Below the pieces are notes generated by a model that did no database searches, was not told the DNA's origin, and saw only the letters and a program-made list of their open reading frames with translations. This document shows, piece by piece, positions 1 to 11,330 of a stretch of 64,000 nt of DNA (position 1 is the first letter of the stretch; each line of letters opens with the position of its first letter). Source of the DNA: Tuctoria greenei (Eukaryota; Streptophyta; Magnoliopsida; Poales; Poaceae); assembly GCA_036927565.1 (NCBI GenBank), contig JAYESD010000008.1:117145498-117209497 (forward strand), read 5' to 3'. The translations under genes and the position numbers were made by a program.

Positions 1-381
1 ACATGGGCCTAGTCCTGCACGCATTACTTTCATTCGGATTTTTAACTGCAACTGTGCGTCATGCCTTATAACATCAGTGCACCGAACTCAACTTTCCGTG
101 ATGGGACTAATCCTTGGCACCTGTTCCATATGTTCTTTTCTTCTCTATCTGTTGTCTAATACTATTTATGTTCTATGTTCAACATGCATGTGCGACCTCG
201 ATGCAGTACTACTGCTGTTATTTCTAATTTCCAGGTCAATTCAATATAATCACAGAACAAAAATCAATAATATCATCACAGAACAAAAGTCAACAATATT
301 ATCATCACAGAAGTCAATTTCACTAAAACAATATACATATGTACAAGTACAGATACAATTCATCTCAATGTTTACAAGTTT

Positions 382-2730
382 TCACTTAAAACTGTTTCTA
401 TAGGCATAGTCGCAAAGTTCTGGCACATCAGCTGCTGTACCATCCTCATCAAAGAACTCCCCTCTTTTGTGCAAAATTTCATGACGAATGAATTGACAGA
501 GTTCAACAGCAATCCTGTCGGCTCCTCCACTAGGAATACTTCTACAAACCGGCCATTCTTCGTTCAGATTCTTCGTGTGCTGCAATATAACACATAACAA
601 GATTTAGAATGTATTGGTTTGAACAATCTCAAAGTATAGATCAAAGTGAGAGTATACAGGAATTTATTTGGTATTTTTGGAGCAGTTGTACTATGAGCAA
701 TTGAATTTTGAAGTTGGAATCAAAATATGAAAATAATGTTTCTGGTAATATTGAACAACAGAGAATATAAGTATTAAACTATGCTAGTTACATTGAAAAT
801 GAAACACAAAAGTATGAAAATAAGGTATCAACATTAAGGATAACTTACATCCTCACGATTCACTCTATATACGCCGGCGGTCCGAGGATGCTCGCATAGA
901 TAATACCCGCATAAGACACTCCCAGCAGGCTTCTTCGGACAAGCATAATACGTTTTAATGTCCAATGCATTCGTATTGGAAGGTCTCTCACCGCCAATCC
1001 GTTCCGCGTAAAACCGACAAGCGTTGTAATACAAGAAATGTCATATAAAACTTGTCAACACATTCTAAATGTGCGTAAATTAAAATTATTGAATAAACAT
1101 ACAATTTCAAAATGGAAAGGAAATCTTTGTAACGATCTGGTGAGAAATCGGCCGAGTCCAAGACTGTTGTCATTCCCCGCGTTGGCTTGATGAAGATCAT
1201 TATGTAGTGATTACTGCAAACATACAAACACACGTGGTAACAATTACCAATAATTGCTATTTCAATGTCATGTGTCGAACTTACTTGAAGTGGTACGGAT
1301 CCTTTACGAGGTCCTTGCCGTCTCTGACAAAGTTAAACATCACATGTCCTATGTATGCTGCAACTTCTGTCCTTTTATCCTTCTTAAGTTTTGCGATTGC
1401 GTTTTCAAAATATTTTTTTCATGTGTTTGAACTTTGCTGAGTCTTGATCCGCTTGGATGTCGAATAGCACCTTTGCAATCCTAGTAGGGTCAAGGATACT
1501 TGTCTTGCGCTCCAACTTTTCATTATCCATGTATTGCATCCTATTGAAGAAGTCCAGAATTGTTATAATCTCATGAAATGCGTATGCGTGTAGTGAGAAA
1601 AGCAAATACAAATATTAGAGCACTTTCAAGCACCAGACGGGCAGCAGGTTGATTTCGAGCATGCCCGATGGAAAAGGGCACGCAGCTCTTCAAATAAAAT
1701 GACTCGTCTATCCACTCCAGTGCTCCAGAATGCTTCTTCTGGAATACGAAATGTGACGCAATTAAGACCATATTTTGTGCTGGCAAGGATGTACCACTCA
1801 TGCATTCTTCTGAGCTGGACGGGTTGTTTGCTAAGTCGTACGGATGTCATGAACGGTTTCCCATTCTTAAATTCAGGAGGAACATCCTCAAGCTTGTATA
1901 TTGGAAATCCTGGTTTAACTAAAGCCGTCCGCTGATTATACATGACACTGTCTTCTTCCCACTCCTCGATATCTCCTAATGATGGCTCATGAGAAGAACG
2001 AGATGCACTCAATTTTATAATATTTTCCTTCATAGTTTCCAAATATTTTGACACTTCTGATGAAGGTTTCTTATTTTCGTATGAGGTAACTTTGATAGGA
2101 ACTGATGATCGAGGAGTAGTCGTCGGAAGTTGGACACTGGCTTGTTGTTGAACCTGTTGTTCAACTGATTGCTCTTTACTCCCAGCAGTTGGCTCTAGTA
2201 CTACTTCAAGTTGTTGCTCAACTGGGTGCTCTTTACTAGCAACAGCTTGCTCTGGTACTGCTTGAAGTTGTTGTCCAACTTGTTGCTCTTGGATATCATC
2301 CTTGCTGAGACATAGGGGGAGTGGATCTTCCTGGACTGGGATTGGATCTTCATGTACTTTCGCCTTACAAGATGGGGTTGTAGTATTTGGAGATGCGACG
2401 GGGCTACAAATTGGCCCATCGTCCAACACGATATCGCGTTGGTGCCAAAGGATTAATTGGTTGACAGCCTGCCCCAGAGTCGCGATCCCCTCAGGTGTGA
2501 TGTGGTCTATTTCATAATCTTCATAATCATTATCAATGATCTGAAGAACTTGCACCACAACATAATACAACGGAAGTGGATTCCCGTTAAAGTCAAGATC
2601 AGGCTTTGCCATAGCAGTGGCAACCTGTTTGGTTTTGTTCCCTACTCTGCCTATTGGGACAAGAAGACGACAAGATTTGTCGTTAGCAATATCATCGACA
2701 GGGAACTTATGGTTGACCCTGAGCCTGGCA
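382..2730 (-). CDS. CACTA ORF, C-terminal part: DUF8039 plus C48/Ulp1-like cysteine peptidase
   Basis: Ulp1-type peptidases cleave SUMO; in plant CACTA elements a relative is carried as a fused or adjacent domain of unknown role. The DUF8039 region (about 2430-2730) crosses into the next frame. It is followed by a Gln/Glu-rich repetitive linker (about 2110-2310), then a segment around the motif RRMHEWY (about 1790-1830). Exons then lead to the peptidase: NHYIMIF holds the catalytic His (about 1200), VLDSADF the Asp (about 1160) and VLCGYYLCE the Cys (about 915). Plausible GT-AG introns are visible at about 1286-1211 (TTCAA/gtaagt to gcag/TAATC) and about 850-588 (GAGGAT/gtaagt to gcag/CACACG). 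The acceptor near 1040-1060 is unclear. The last exon ends at 382. Well-kept splice sites and catalytic residues suggest recent coding function, although the upstream part is damaged. Confidence 0.65.
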
Positions 2731-4093
2731 CGGAACCAACGCTGCTAGGGTAGGTAGTTGGAGATACTAATTGCTCCTTTTGCACCGGAACCATCACTGT
2801 ACTCGGTGCCACTAATTGTCCCGATTGTCTAAGTTGTTCCATTATTTCTTGCATATTTTCTTTGACTTTTTGAGCAATCATTTCATCAAGTGTTTTCTTA
2901 AACTTCTCATGTCTTCTATATGTGTCTTTATCTTTAGGGAAACCATCTAGCCAAGACATTTGAGAAGAGACCGCTCGAACCCGTCCGCTGTGTTCAGGGT
3001 TTCCTAAGGTAGCGGTAAGTTGGTCATTCTCCCTCTTCGGCTTGAAGAGACCCTTCTGTTGCTTTTCAATTACTTCTTCCATTTTATCTTCTACTTCATT
3101 CAGAGAGTCGGGCTTTTCAAGTTTGCCCTCGCTGGTCAATCCTGACCGAGCAAAGACCCAGCATTGAGTTCGCTCATTGCACCGTTCTAATGGGTGAGGA
3201 TTTCCCTTACTTGTAATTTCGTCTAATATCTTATTCCATTTCTAGACTTTGGGGGTATATCCGGCAGACCCCAAGTGATGATGGTATTTGTTCTTTTTTG
3301 CAAGCTCTGACCTAGTTGCACTTAGAGCTTTAGCATCAGGTGTGCTCTTTTGACGAACAAACTCTTGCCACTGAGCTTGTGTGATTTTTCCCATCTTCCT
3401 CGGGCTAGGGACCTTATCGGCCTTAACATAAGCATCCATTTCACTCTTTGAGCATCAAAACTTCTTGCCGCAAGAGACCAATGTTGCTTTCTTACAGCTT
3501 CTTCTGTGCCTTTCAGGAACTTGAATTGTCTCTTTATCATTTCCCACAACTCATTCTTGGTCTGCTCGGGTAATTTCCCCCAATTCTCGGTTGTGATCGG
3601 CACAACCTCCCTAACAAGAAAACCGCATGCATTACGGTACTTGGTAATTGAATCCAGTGGTTCTTGGGGAAGCCCACCTGGTCCGACCCTTGTTATGTAC
3701 ATGATGCGGTCCAATGGACCCTTATTGGGACCTCGTTGACCTCGTTTCCGCTTGAGTGAAGTTGAGGATTCATCCATTGGAGAACCTTCTGCAGTTTTAT
3801 GAGCCGATGTCACCTCATTGTCCTCGCGATTAATCTAGGTAGAAAAAAATTATAAGACTTCGTATACTTGACAACCAACATTAACTTGAACTGCTGAAGT
3901 TAAGATTCATGGTCCATACCTCGTCGGCGGGATCATATTTTGGGTCTAGATCCACTGAAGTCTTTTTAATTTTATATTCGGAAAAGGATCCAATGGACAG
4001 TGATAGGAGCCTAAACTGCTGGAGTCAGTAAATTCCATACTGTCTTCTTTATTGTTACTACCAGGACCAGTCTTCTTAGGGTTTTCCATGCTA
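2651..4093 (-). pseudogene. CACTA ORF, N-terminal part (Transposase_24-like), broken
   Basis: A putative first exon begins at ATG 4091-4093. It needs one frame change to reach its end near 3916, where a gtatgg donor pairs with an acceptor at about 3838. The next exon is basic, with KRKRGQRGPNKG, then a helical region of the plant Transposase_24/Ptta type (WGKLPEQTKNELWEMIKRQF; then ITQAQWQEFV, and CWVFARSG near 3165). Lesions seen directly are a frame change near 3440, an in-frame TAG at 3242-3244, and a frame change near 2730 that splits the DUF8039 domain. The region 2830-3080 is charged and likely coiled coil. It is the upstream half of the same reading unit as the peptidase. It could still be spliced around some lesions, but I judge it a pseudogene. 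Confidence 0.6.
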
Positions 4094-4678
4094 GAACAAA
4101 TAAGACAAAAAATCTAATAAATGTCATATTAACTCTACATGAAGTGTTGCATGAAGAAAAACATGGAAGCACTCTAGGATTTGATAAGGCATTCTTGGGT
4201 TTAAGGCGACTGACCAAAAGGTTCCTATACATTGCGATGGTGACAAGCATGTTAAAGTTGCTCACCAGCAATGGCACTTTTATCTTCTTATTCTAAATAG
4301 GCTAGCTTCATTCAGAGTGACAACCACATTCTTGAGGTTTACTAGGCGGCGCCTAGCTCTGAACCTATAATTGATCAAGCAAGGGACAAAAAGCAAATCC
4401 TCCAGCCTTTTTCTAGTATCAAGAATCGCAAAGTGTGGCACTTGGATTTGGATGGTGAGGTGAGGCGAGGCGAGGTAGCTGCAGGCGAGAAGACACACTC
4501 TTTTTCAGCGATGAGGGCGTACCTGGAAGTGACGAGGGTGAAGCTCGGCGGCGACAGCGAAGCTCGGTGGCATACCTGGAAGTGACGAGGGCGAACACAT
4601 GGCAGCAAACGAAATTTTGGCAGCCTAACAGCGTCTAAGTGTTTCGTGCGGGTTAGGTTTTTCCTATGCTGCCGAGGG

Positions 4679-4690
4679 GTATATATAAAC
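4679..4690 (-). promoter_or_regulatory. TATA-like box of the CACTA minus-strand gene
   Basis: The minus strand reads tttatatata here, about 590 bases upstream of the putative first ATG at 4093. The interval 4100-4680 holds open frames with no recognisable protein, so it is read as leader or promoter. Small gene copy 1 lies head to head on the plus strand 200-400 bases to the right, so the region could be a divergent promoter. This is inference. Confidence 0.4.
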
Positions 4691-4699
4691 TCCAATTTT

Positions 4700-4860
4700 C
4701 TTAGACGGATTTTAAGTACCGACTGCCTGAGAAGACGGTTACCTCAGGTGGGTTTTAATTACCAACCGCCTGAGAAGATATTTACTACATTGATATTTTT
4801 TTGAATCAATGTGTGTTCATAATTTGATGAACGCCTAAATAAAGACCCCTCACCAACCGT
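4700..4860. repeat. Subterminal-repeat fragment left of small gene copy 1
   Basis: Contains inverted and direct copies of the accgcctgag motif. At about 4785-4835 there is a block (gaatcaatgtgtgttcataa) that also occurs inside each ~795-bp unit of the array at 5750-9160. Gene copy 1 is therefore flanked on both sides by the same repeat family. Confidence 0.7.
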
Positions 4861-4870
4861 CTATGAAGAC

Positions 4871-5494
4871 GTGTCGATGACTGTGCGCAACCTTTCTTTT
4901 CCCCGAGGCGCGACCTTTCAATGCGCGGTAAACCAACTGCTCCATATTCCACTCCGCGCGGCCTTGAAGACGAGCTATCACCCATTAGTTCTCCACAAGC
5001 GCGTCGCTCACTTTGAATCCTATTCTTTTCTTCGTCTTCCTCCGCTCCGACGACCCAACACCACTATGGTCGACCTTCCGCTGCCAAGCCCTCCGAGGGA
5101 GCCACCTTGCAAGAAACCATGTTGCAGCTCCCCCGAGAGGATCAACACCCAGCAGTGCCTCCTCATGCCGCGAGAGGCATACAACAATACGTCTTGCGCC
5201 ATGCGTGCCTTGGGGCTGGGTACCCTTCTAGAGTATCCTGGAATGGGTACCATCAGCCACTAACTCTACGCCCTAACGGGGGTGGCTGATCGTCTCGACA
5301 TTCTGTTCACGACGATGGCCCAGGTTCTTGGCCCCGAGGGCTGTAGAACGCTAGTGGAGGCGACGGCTAGCAACCTCGGGGTTGCACCACCGGTGCAGCC
5401 GGTGCAGCCGGTGCAACCGGCCATGTCTCCTATTGCACCGGCGCCAGAGTCACCGCCAGAGGACGAGGAGGAGGAGGAGGAGGAAGAGGAGTAG
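4871..5494 (+). pseudogene. Small unrecognised gene family, copy 1 (in-frame stop)
   Basis: I do not recognise this family. The likely start is ATG 5067 (the frame is open from 4871). Two ORF halves, ending at 5263 and resuming to 5494, are in the same frame and separated by a single TAA at 5261-5263. Copies 2 and 3 have a conserved Tyr (YYLFGL, HYVFGL) at that position, so a Tyr codon to TAA change is the simplest explanation. Conserved landmarks are a Pro-rich N-terminus, RALGLGTL, ADRLDILF and an acidic C-terminal run of Glu. Four Val-Gln-Pro repeats precede the tail. The upstream block gacccctcacca (4843-4854) also lies upstream of copy 2 (9197-9208). The 3' region 5495-5750 is T-rich with repeats of tgtgtgattgaat-like sequence and no ORF. 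Confidence 0.6.
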
Positions 5495-5749
5495 GAGTAG
5501 GATTTAATTAGTTTTTCTTTGTTTTTTTTAGTTGCTTCTATTTTGTAAATATTGTTAATGAATGAAATCTATCTTTGTTCATCTATGTGATTGAATATTA
5601 CTTGTGTATCTTATGTGTTCTTATGTAAATATTGTGTATCTTGTGTGTTCGTTTGTGAGATGTGTGATTGAATATTGTTAATGAATGAGTATCTTGTGTG
5701 TTCTTCAACTGTGTGAATGAATGAATGTGTAGTGTGTTCATCATGTTCC

Positions 5750-8700
5750 TCAGACTCGGGTATCATAAGGTAATTATCTCAGGCGGTTGGTAATTCAAAC
5801 TTGTCTGAGAAGAAGATTATCTCAGGCGGTTGGTAAGTAATAACCGACTGAGATAAACATCTTTGCAGGCGGTTATTAAGTACCAACCACTTGTGATGAT
5901 ATTTACTTCTTCTTGATTAATATTCTTGATTAAACGTGGATCCTTTAAAAAGGCAAAATTCCACTTTCTTGTAATATTATTGATAAGTAAAGGTTACCAT
6001 TAAATTTCACTTCATAAATCTTTTGAAATTGGTAAGAACATAAAAAACATACAACAAATGCTATTTTTCATTTTTCTATCTTGATGAATATAATGCCTTT
6101 TTCATTTATTTTTTCAGTGGACATTTTTACTCATCATACCAACCTCTATGAATTGTTTCAGATTTTTTAAATTTTTTGAATCAATTTGTGTTCATAATTT
6201 GATGAATGCCTCATATTTATATGAGCATTTAGTTAGAATGATGGATAATTTGAAGTTTGACATGTTGGAATGCTTTTAAAAAAAATTAACAAAATTCATA
6301 CATGTATAAATGATACAAATATGTTCATACAAACAAATTTGAGTGAAGGATCTTTTTTATGAGATACACAAATGTGAATAATATGTGAGTGGAAATTAAT
6401 TTGATATTTATCAAAACATAACAATGTCAGCTATACAAGTTTTAAAATATTTTGTTCAGGTGGTAGATGTTAATTTTATACAAATGTAGAAGAAAGAATC
6501 ATCGAATTTGGATACAATTTGCAGAATCTAAACATGTTTGAGTATTTATATTGGAATCTAAATAAAAAAGAAGCAAGGGATAATGAAACTGAAGAACAGT
6601 ATCGGGCATTATCTCAGGCGGTTGGCAAGTAATACCCGACTGAGATAAACATCTTCTCAAGCGGTTATTAAGTACCAACTGCCTGTAAAAATATTTACTT
6701 CTTCTTAATTAATATTCTTGATTAAATGTGGGTCCTTTAAAATAGCAAAATTCCACTTTCTTGTAATATTATTGATAAGTAAAGGTTACCATTTAATTTC
6801 ACTTAATAAATCTTTTGAAATTGGTCAGAACATAAAAAACATACAACAAATGCTATTTTTCATTTTTCTATCTTGATGAATATAATGCCTTTTTCATTTA
6901 TTTTTTCAGTGGACATTTTTACTCATCATACCAACCTCTATGAATTTTTTCAGATTTTTTTAAATTTTTTTGAATCAATGTGTGTTCATAATTTGATGAA
7001 TGCCTCATATGTATATGAGCATTTAGTTAGAATGATGGATAATTTGAAGTTTGACATGTTGGAATGCTTTTAAAAAAAATTAACAAAATTCATACATGTA
7101 TAAATGATACAAATATGTTCATACAAACAAATTTGAGTGAAGGATCATTTTTTTTATGAGATACACAAATGTGAATAATATGTGAGTAGAAATTAATTTG
7201 ATATTTACCAAAACATTACAATGTCAGCTATACAAGTTTTAAAATATTTTGTTCAGGTGGTAGATGTTAATTTTATACAAATGTAGAAGAAAAAATCATC
7301 GAATTTGGACACAATTTGCAGAATCTAAACATGTTTGAGTATTTATATTGGAATCTAAATAAAAAAGAAGCAAGGGATAAGGAAACAGAAGAACAGTATC
7401 GGGCATTATCTTAGCCGGTTGGTACGTAATACCCGACTAAGATAAACATCTTCTCTGGCGGTTATTAAGTACCAACCGCCTGTTAAGATATTTACTTCTT
7501 CTTGATTAATATTCTTGATTAAATGTGGATTCTTTAAAAAGGAAAAATCCCACTTTATTGTAATAGTATTGATAAGTAAAGGTTACCATTAAATTTCACT
7601 TCATAAATCTTTTGAAATTGGTCAAAACATAAAAACATACAACAAATGCTATTTTTCATTTTTCTATCTTGATGAATATAATGCCTTTTTCATTTATTTT
7701 TTCAGTGGACATTTTTACTCATCATACCAACCTCTATGAATGTTTTCATATTTTTTAAAATTTTTTTGAATCAATGTGTGTTCATAATTTGATGAATGCC
7801 CCATAATATGAGCATTTAGTTAGAATGATGGATAATTTGAAGTTTGACATGTTGGAATGCTTTTAAAAAAAATTAACAAAATTCATACATGTATAAATGA
7901 CACAAATATGTTCACACAAACAAATTTGAGTGAAGGATCTTTTCTTTTTATGAGATACACAAATGTGAATAATATGTCAGTAGAAATTAATTTAATATTT
8001 ACCAAAACATTACAATGTCAGCTATACAAGTTTTAAAATATTTTGTTCAGGTGGTAGATGTTAATTTTATACAAATGTAGAAGAAAGAATCATCGAATTT
8101 GGACACAATTTGCAGAATCTAAACATGTTTGAGTAGTTATATTGTAATCTAAATAAAAAAGAAGCAAGGGATAAGGAAACTGAAGAACAGTATCGGGCAT
8201 TAACTCAGGCGGTTGGTAAGTAATACCCGACTGAGATAAACATCTTCTTAGGCAGTTATTAAGTACCAACCGCCTGTGAAGATATTTACTTCTTCTTGAT
8301 TAATATTCTTGATTAAATGTAGGTCCTTTAAAAAGGCAAAATTCGACTTTCTTGTAATATTATTGATAAGTAAAGGTTACCATTAAAGTTAACTTCATAA
8401 ATCTTTTGAAATTGGTCAGAACATAAAAAACATACAACAAATGCTATTTTTCATTTTTCTATCTTGATGAATATAATTCCCTTTTCATTTATTTTTTCAG
8501 TGGACATATTTACTCATCATACCAACCTCTATGAATTTTTTTAGATTTTTTTAAATTATTTTGAATCAATGTGTGTTCATAATTTGATGAATGCCTCATA
8601 TGTATATGAGCATTTAGTTAGAATGATGGATAACTTGAAGTTTGACATGATAGAATGCTTTTAAAAAAAATTAACAAAATTCATACATGTATAAATGATA

Positions 8701-9160
8701 CAAATATGTTCATACAAACAAATTTGAGTGAAGGATCTTTTTTTTATGTGATACACAAATGTGAATAATATGTGAGTAGAAATTAATTGTATATTTACCA
8801 AAACATTACAATGTCAGCTATACAAGTTTTAAAATATTTTGTTCAGGTGGTATATGTTAATTTTATACAAATGTAGAAGAAAGAATCATCTAATTTGGAC
8901 AAAATTTGCAGAATCTAAACATGTTTGAGTATTTATATTGGAATCTAAATAAAAAAGAAGCATGGGATAAGGAAACTGAAGAACAGTATCAGGCATTATC
9001 TCAGGCGGTTGGTAAGTAATACCCGACTGAGATAAACATCTTCTCAGGCGCTTATGAAGTACCAACCGCCTGTGAAGATATTTACTTCTTCTTGATTAAT
9101 ATTCTTGATTAAATATCTTAGCAGGCGGTTTGTAAGTAAAACCCGCCTGAGATAAAGTTA
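5750..9160. repeat. Tandem array of four ~795-bp units with CACTA-like subterminal motifs
   Basis: The marker aatattcttg preceding gattaaa recurs at 5919, 6711, 7508, 8302 and 9098, spacing 792, 797, 794 and 796 bases. This gives four full units plus a partial fifth. Each unit opens with a ~110-bp header of inverted motifs (ctcaggcggttggtaagtaa, then accgcctg) at about 5821, 6611, 7408, 8202 and 8999, followed by ~680 bp of AT-rich sequence without a credible gene. Units look over 90% identical by eye. The ORF at 6873-7073 appears in one unit only and is not considered coding. Confidence 0.92.
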
Positions 9161-9235
9161 AAAACCACCGGTGAAAAACCGACGCCTAGAGACGGGGACC
9201 CCTCACCACACGCCCGCTATTAGACGACGACCCGC

Positions 9236-9242
9236 TATAAAG
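9236..9242 (+). promoter_or_regulatory. TATA box of small gene copy 2
   Basis: tataaag lies in a GC-rich context 118 bases upstream of the chosen ATG at 9360, just after the last repeat unit. The spacing fits a plant RNA polymerase II promoter with a leader of roughly 90 bases. Confidence 0.5.
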
Positions 9243-9359
9243 GCTCACCGTTCTCTTGCTTCTCCGCCGCACCGCTCCCTAGATCCTAGCCTCCAAACTT
9301 CTCCCCCCACCACCGTCAACCACCTCTTGCTCTTTCTCTGCACCTCCGTCGCCACACAA

Positions 9360-9911
9360 ATGGGTAGCCCCGCGCCGAAGCGCTCTAGGCCATCGACGTC
9401 CTCTGAACCTCCTTCTCCGTTTCCATTGCTACCGGCAATGCCAGTGGAACTCATGGCGGCACCCGCATCTCCTCAGCCCGACTGGTTACAGGAGACTGTC
9501 TGCCTCTTTGCCGCCCGCATCGACAAATTAACGCGTCGAATTAAAGACGTCGAAGACGATGTGTCCTCCGCCGTCGAACAAGCAAGAGCGCTGGACACAA
9601 TGTCGTGGGATGTATTTTACAATAAATCTCTCATCTGTCGCCGTTTGGGTCTTAGGAGGCTTCCCCAACTCCCCAGCATGGACTCCGCCAGCTACTACTT
9701 GTTCGGGTTAAGCTTTGTGGCCGCTCATCTCGATGCCCTCCACGAGACGATCGTGGATGTTGCTGGGGTACAGGGCCGCTGGAAGATTCTACACAGCGTC
9801 TCCTGTAAGCTCGGTGTGGAGACAGAAGTGGAGTCGCCGCCGCCATCGGAGGCGGAGGTGGAGCCGCCGGAGGATGCGTCCGGAGGTGGACAAGGCCTCC
9901 GAGTAGAATAG
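9360..9911 (+). CDS. Small unrecognised gene family, copy 2 (intact, 183 aa)
   Basis: Function unknown. The frame is open from 9171, but the TATA box at 9236 and the good initiation context (A at -3, G at +4) favour ATG 9360. The protein begins with a basic Ser/Pro-rich stretch (PAPKRSRPSTSS). A helical heptad-like region follows (LFAARIDKLTRRIKDVEDD, about residues 50-70), then the family core: WDVFYNKS, RRLGLRRLPQL, MDSASYYLFGLSFVAAHLD. It ends in an acidic Pro/Glu tail. The core aligns with copy 3 without gaps over about 65 residues. No intron, signal peptide or membrane segment is seen. It is the only undamaged copy of three within 7.5 kb. It could be a host gene family carried by transposons or a transposon-encoded accessory protein; the sequence cannot decide. 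Confidence 0.65.
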   Translation: MGSPAPKRSRPSTSSEPPSPFPLLPAMPVELMAAPASPQPDWLQETVCLFAARIDKLTRRIKDVEDDVSSAVEQARALDTMSWDVFYNKSLICRRLGLRRLPQLPSMDSASYYLFGLSFVAAHLDALHETIVDVAGVQGRWKILHSVSCKLGVETEVESPPPSEAEVEPPEDASGGGQGLRVE

Positions 9912-10539
9912 GATTAGGAGTAGTTTTGTTCTTGTTTCTACGTATTTTTCGTCCATGTTTTCTTTACTCTTGTTTGTAATATATGTGTTGGTAGTATGTT
10001 AATGTAATATGTCTTTTATGTTCATGAACAATGTGTCTTATGTATTATTGAAAAATTCTCCTTTTATCGAAAATCATCTCCTTTAACAACCCCTGGAATG
10101 GTACGTTGAACAATATTGTTTGGTTCTGTCAATGTTTATATCTAGTATTTAATCCTTGTTTATATCACCGTGTTGCTAATTGAAGACATTTTATGCGTAT
10201 GGTTTATTTTAATCCTTGTTTATATCACTGTGTTTATATCTAGTAGTACTTAATACGAACCTGTATAGAAGTAGCAATTTATACAACTTTATTATTAGTG
10301 AAGTCAAAATTTATAGAACCTAGATTTTTTAAAGCACATGTGTCACCTCCGGAGGAATCCATTCCTTTAAACTGCCCCACGAGTTTCCTTTGATGCAAAC
10401 ACGAGCGCGCATAGGGAAAACACAACAAGTGCAACATTCATCAGAGACGAGCATGCATATATAGGAGAAACACATCAACATGCCTTATACGAGTCTATTT
10501 TATATACAGTACTCCCATTGTTCACTTTTCATTGGCGTT
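9912..10539. other. Non-coding interval after small gene copy 2
   Basis: Directly after the stop, a T-rich 3' region (taggattaggagtag, then tttgtaatatatgtg) resembles the 3' regions of copies 1 and 3. The remainder, 10080-10539, is AT-rich with repeated phrases such as taatccttgtttatatcac (twice) and no supportable gene. Confidence 0.6.
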
Positions 10540-11330
10540 GGGAGAACTAGGGGTAGCACATCCAAAAGGGAATGGAGGGAATATAACCAATAGAGTACAA
10601 CACGTTATGGCAGAACAGGTCATACTCGCGCTCAATCCTACAGTTCTCAGTACAGAAGACGGTCCACTCGTACCACCCTCGTCGACCGCAGCAGGCAGGC
10701 CCCTGGTTCCCCCCAGTTGGGCAGCGGCAAATGTAATCGTCAATGTTGGGCAGTGCCACTGGCGGTGGTCCCGAAGGAGGCCTACGTAGTAACCTCCAGC
10801 TCATGAAAACATCGAGCCTCTGCATGGCTTGATTTCGACATCGGCAGCACTACGTGTTGGTCCTCTTCATCGTGACGGACCCGGTCGCGTTGTCGCCGAC
10901 GTGGGCCTCGCCTTCGACCTGCCAGATATACTCGAGGGCATCGCGGTCCCCGCGGTCGGCACCGTAGCGGAGCATGGCGAGGACGTAGGCCGCCACCTTG
11001 TGGCCGTTCGCGGCCACCCAGGCAAGGAACTGGGTGCCCCGCTGTGCCTGCGCACGGCCATAGTTGTAGACGAGGTCGAACCCGGTGATGTAGCACGCAT
11101 GAGGGGTTGGCCAGGCGCTCCACGAGGGCGTCGTAGCTCCCGTTCCGATGCTGTTGGAACCACTCCCAGCTGCTCTCCCGCTCCAGCGCCACGCGCTTGC
11201 CCACGGCGGGATCACGGCACGCCGCGTGCATGGCCTTGCAGGTGGCGTGCAGACTGGAGAGGTCGTCCAAGGGCTGGGTGGAGGTTGCGGCGACCCACCC
11301 CGCGATGAGGACCGCAATATCGTGCGGCAA
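10540..11330 (-). pseudogene. F-box-type grass gene, frameshifted
   Basis: The start at 11330 (MPHDIAVLIAGWVAA) begins an F-box-like N-terminus with LHATCKAMHAACRDPAVG, typical of a large grass F-box family whose members may act as SCF ubiquitin-ligase adaptors. The reading then moves to another frame near 11100 (YITGFDLVYNYG, ANGHKVAAYVLAMLRYGAD, LEYIWQVEGEA), stops at about 10850, and resumes in a third frame. That frame carries a Cys-rich C-terminus (CRCPTGGNQGPACC, FCTENCRIEREYDLF) at about 10600-10740, as in intact family members. At least two frame disruptions make it a pseudogene unless spliced. Confidence 0.6.

Larger units (their letters stand above)
1..4700 (-). mobile_element. CACTA (En/Spm) transposon, coding part, left-truncated by the window
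   Basis: The minus strand encodes, in order from about 4093 to 382, a Transposase_24-like segment, a DUF8039 region and a C48/Ulp1 peptidase, a combination known from plant CACTA elements. A minus-strand TATA motif lies at 4680-4690. To the right, motifs of the type accgcctgag and its complement recur from 4700 to about 9160, as expected of CACTA subterminal repeats. No CACTA-type terminal inverted repeat is seen on either side; the left end lies outside the window and the right end is not resolved. Bases 1-381 contain no gene I can support. Confidence 0.7.

Noticed and set aside
77..403. 108-aa plus-strand ORF at the left edge
   Set aside because: Opposite strand to the transposon gene, no domain, ends within the peptidase 3' end.
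4375..4695. 106-aa minus-strand ORF upstream of the CACTA gene
   Set aside because: Overlaps the TATA box and leader; no recognisable features; Arg/Ser/Pro composition typical of a chance frame.
6873..7073. 66-aa ORF in the 795-bp array
   Set aside because: Open in only one of four units; other units carry stops.
9171..9359. N-terminal extension of small gene copy 2 to 246 aa
   Set aside because: The extension would start upstream of the TATA box, reading through repeat-border sequence; ATG 9360 has better context and family support.
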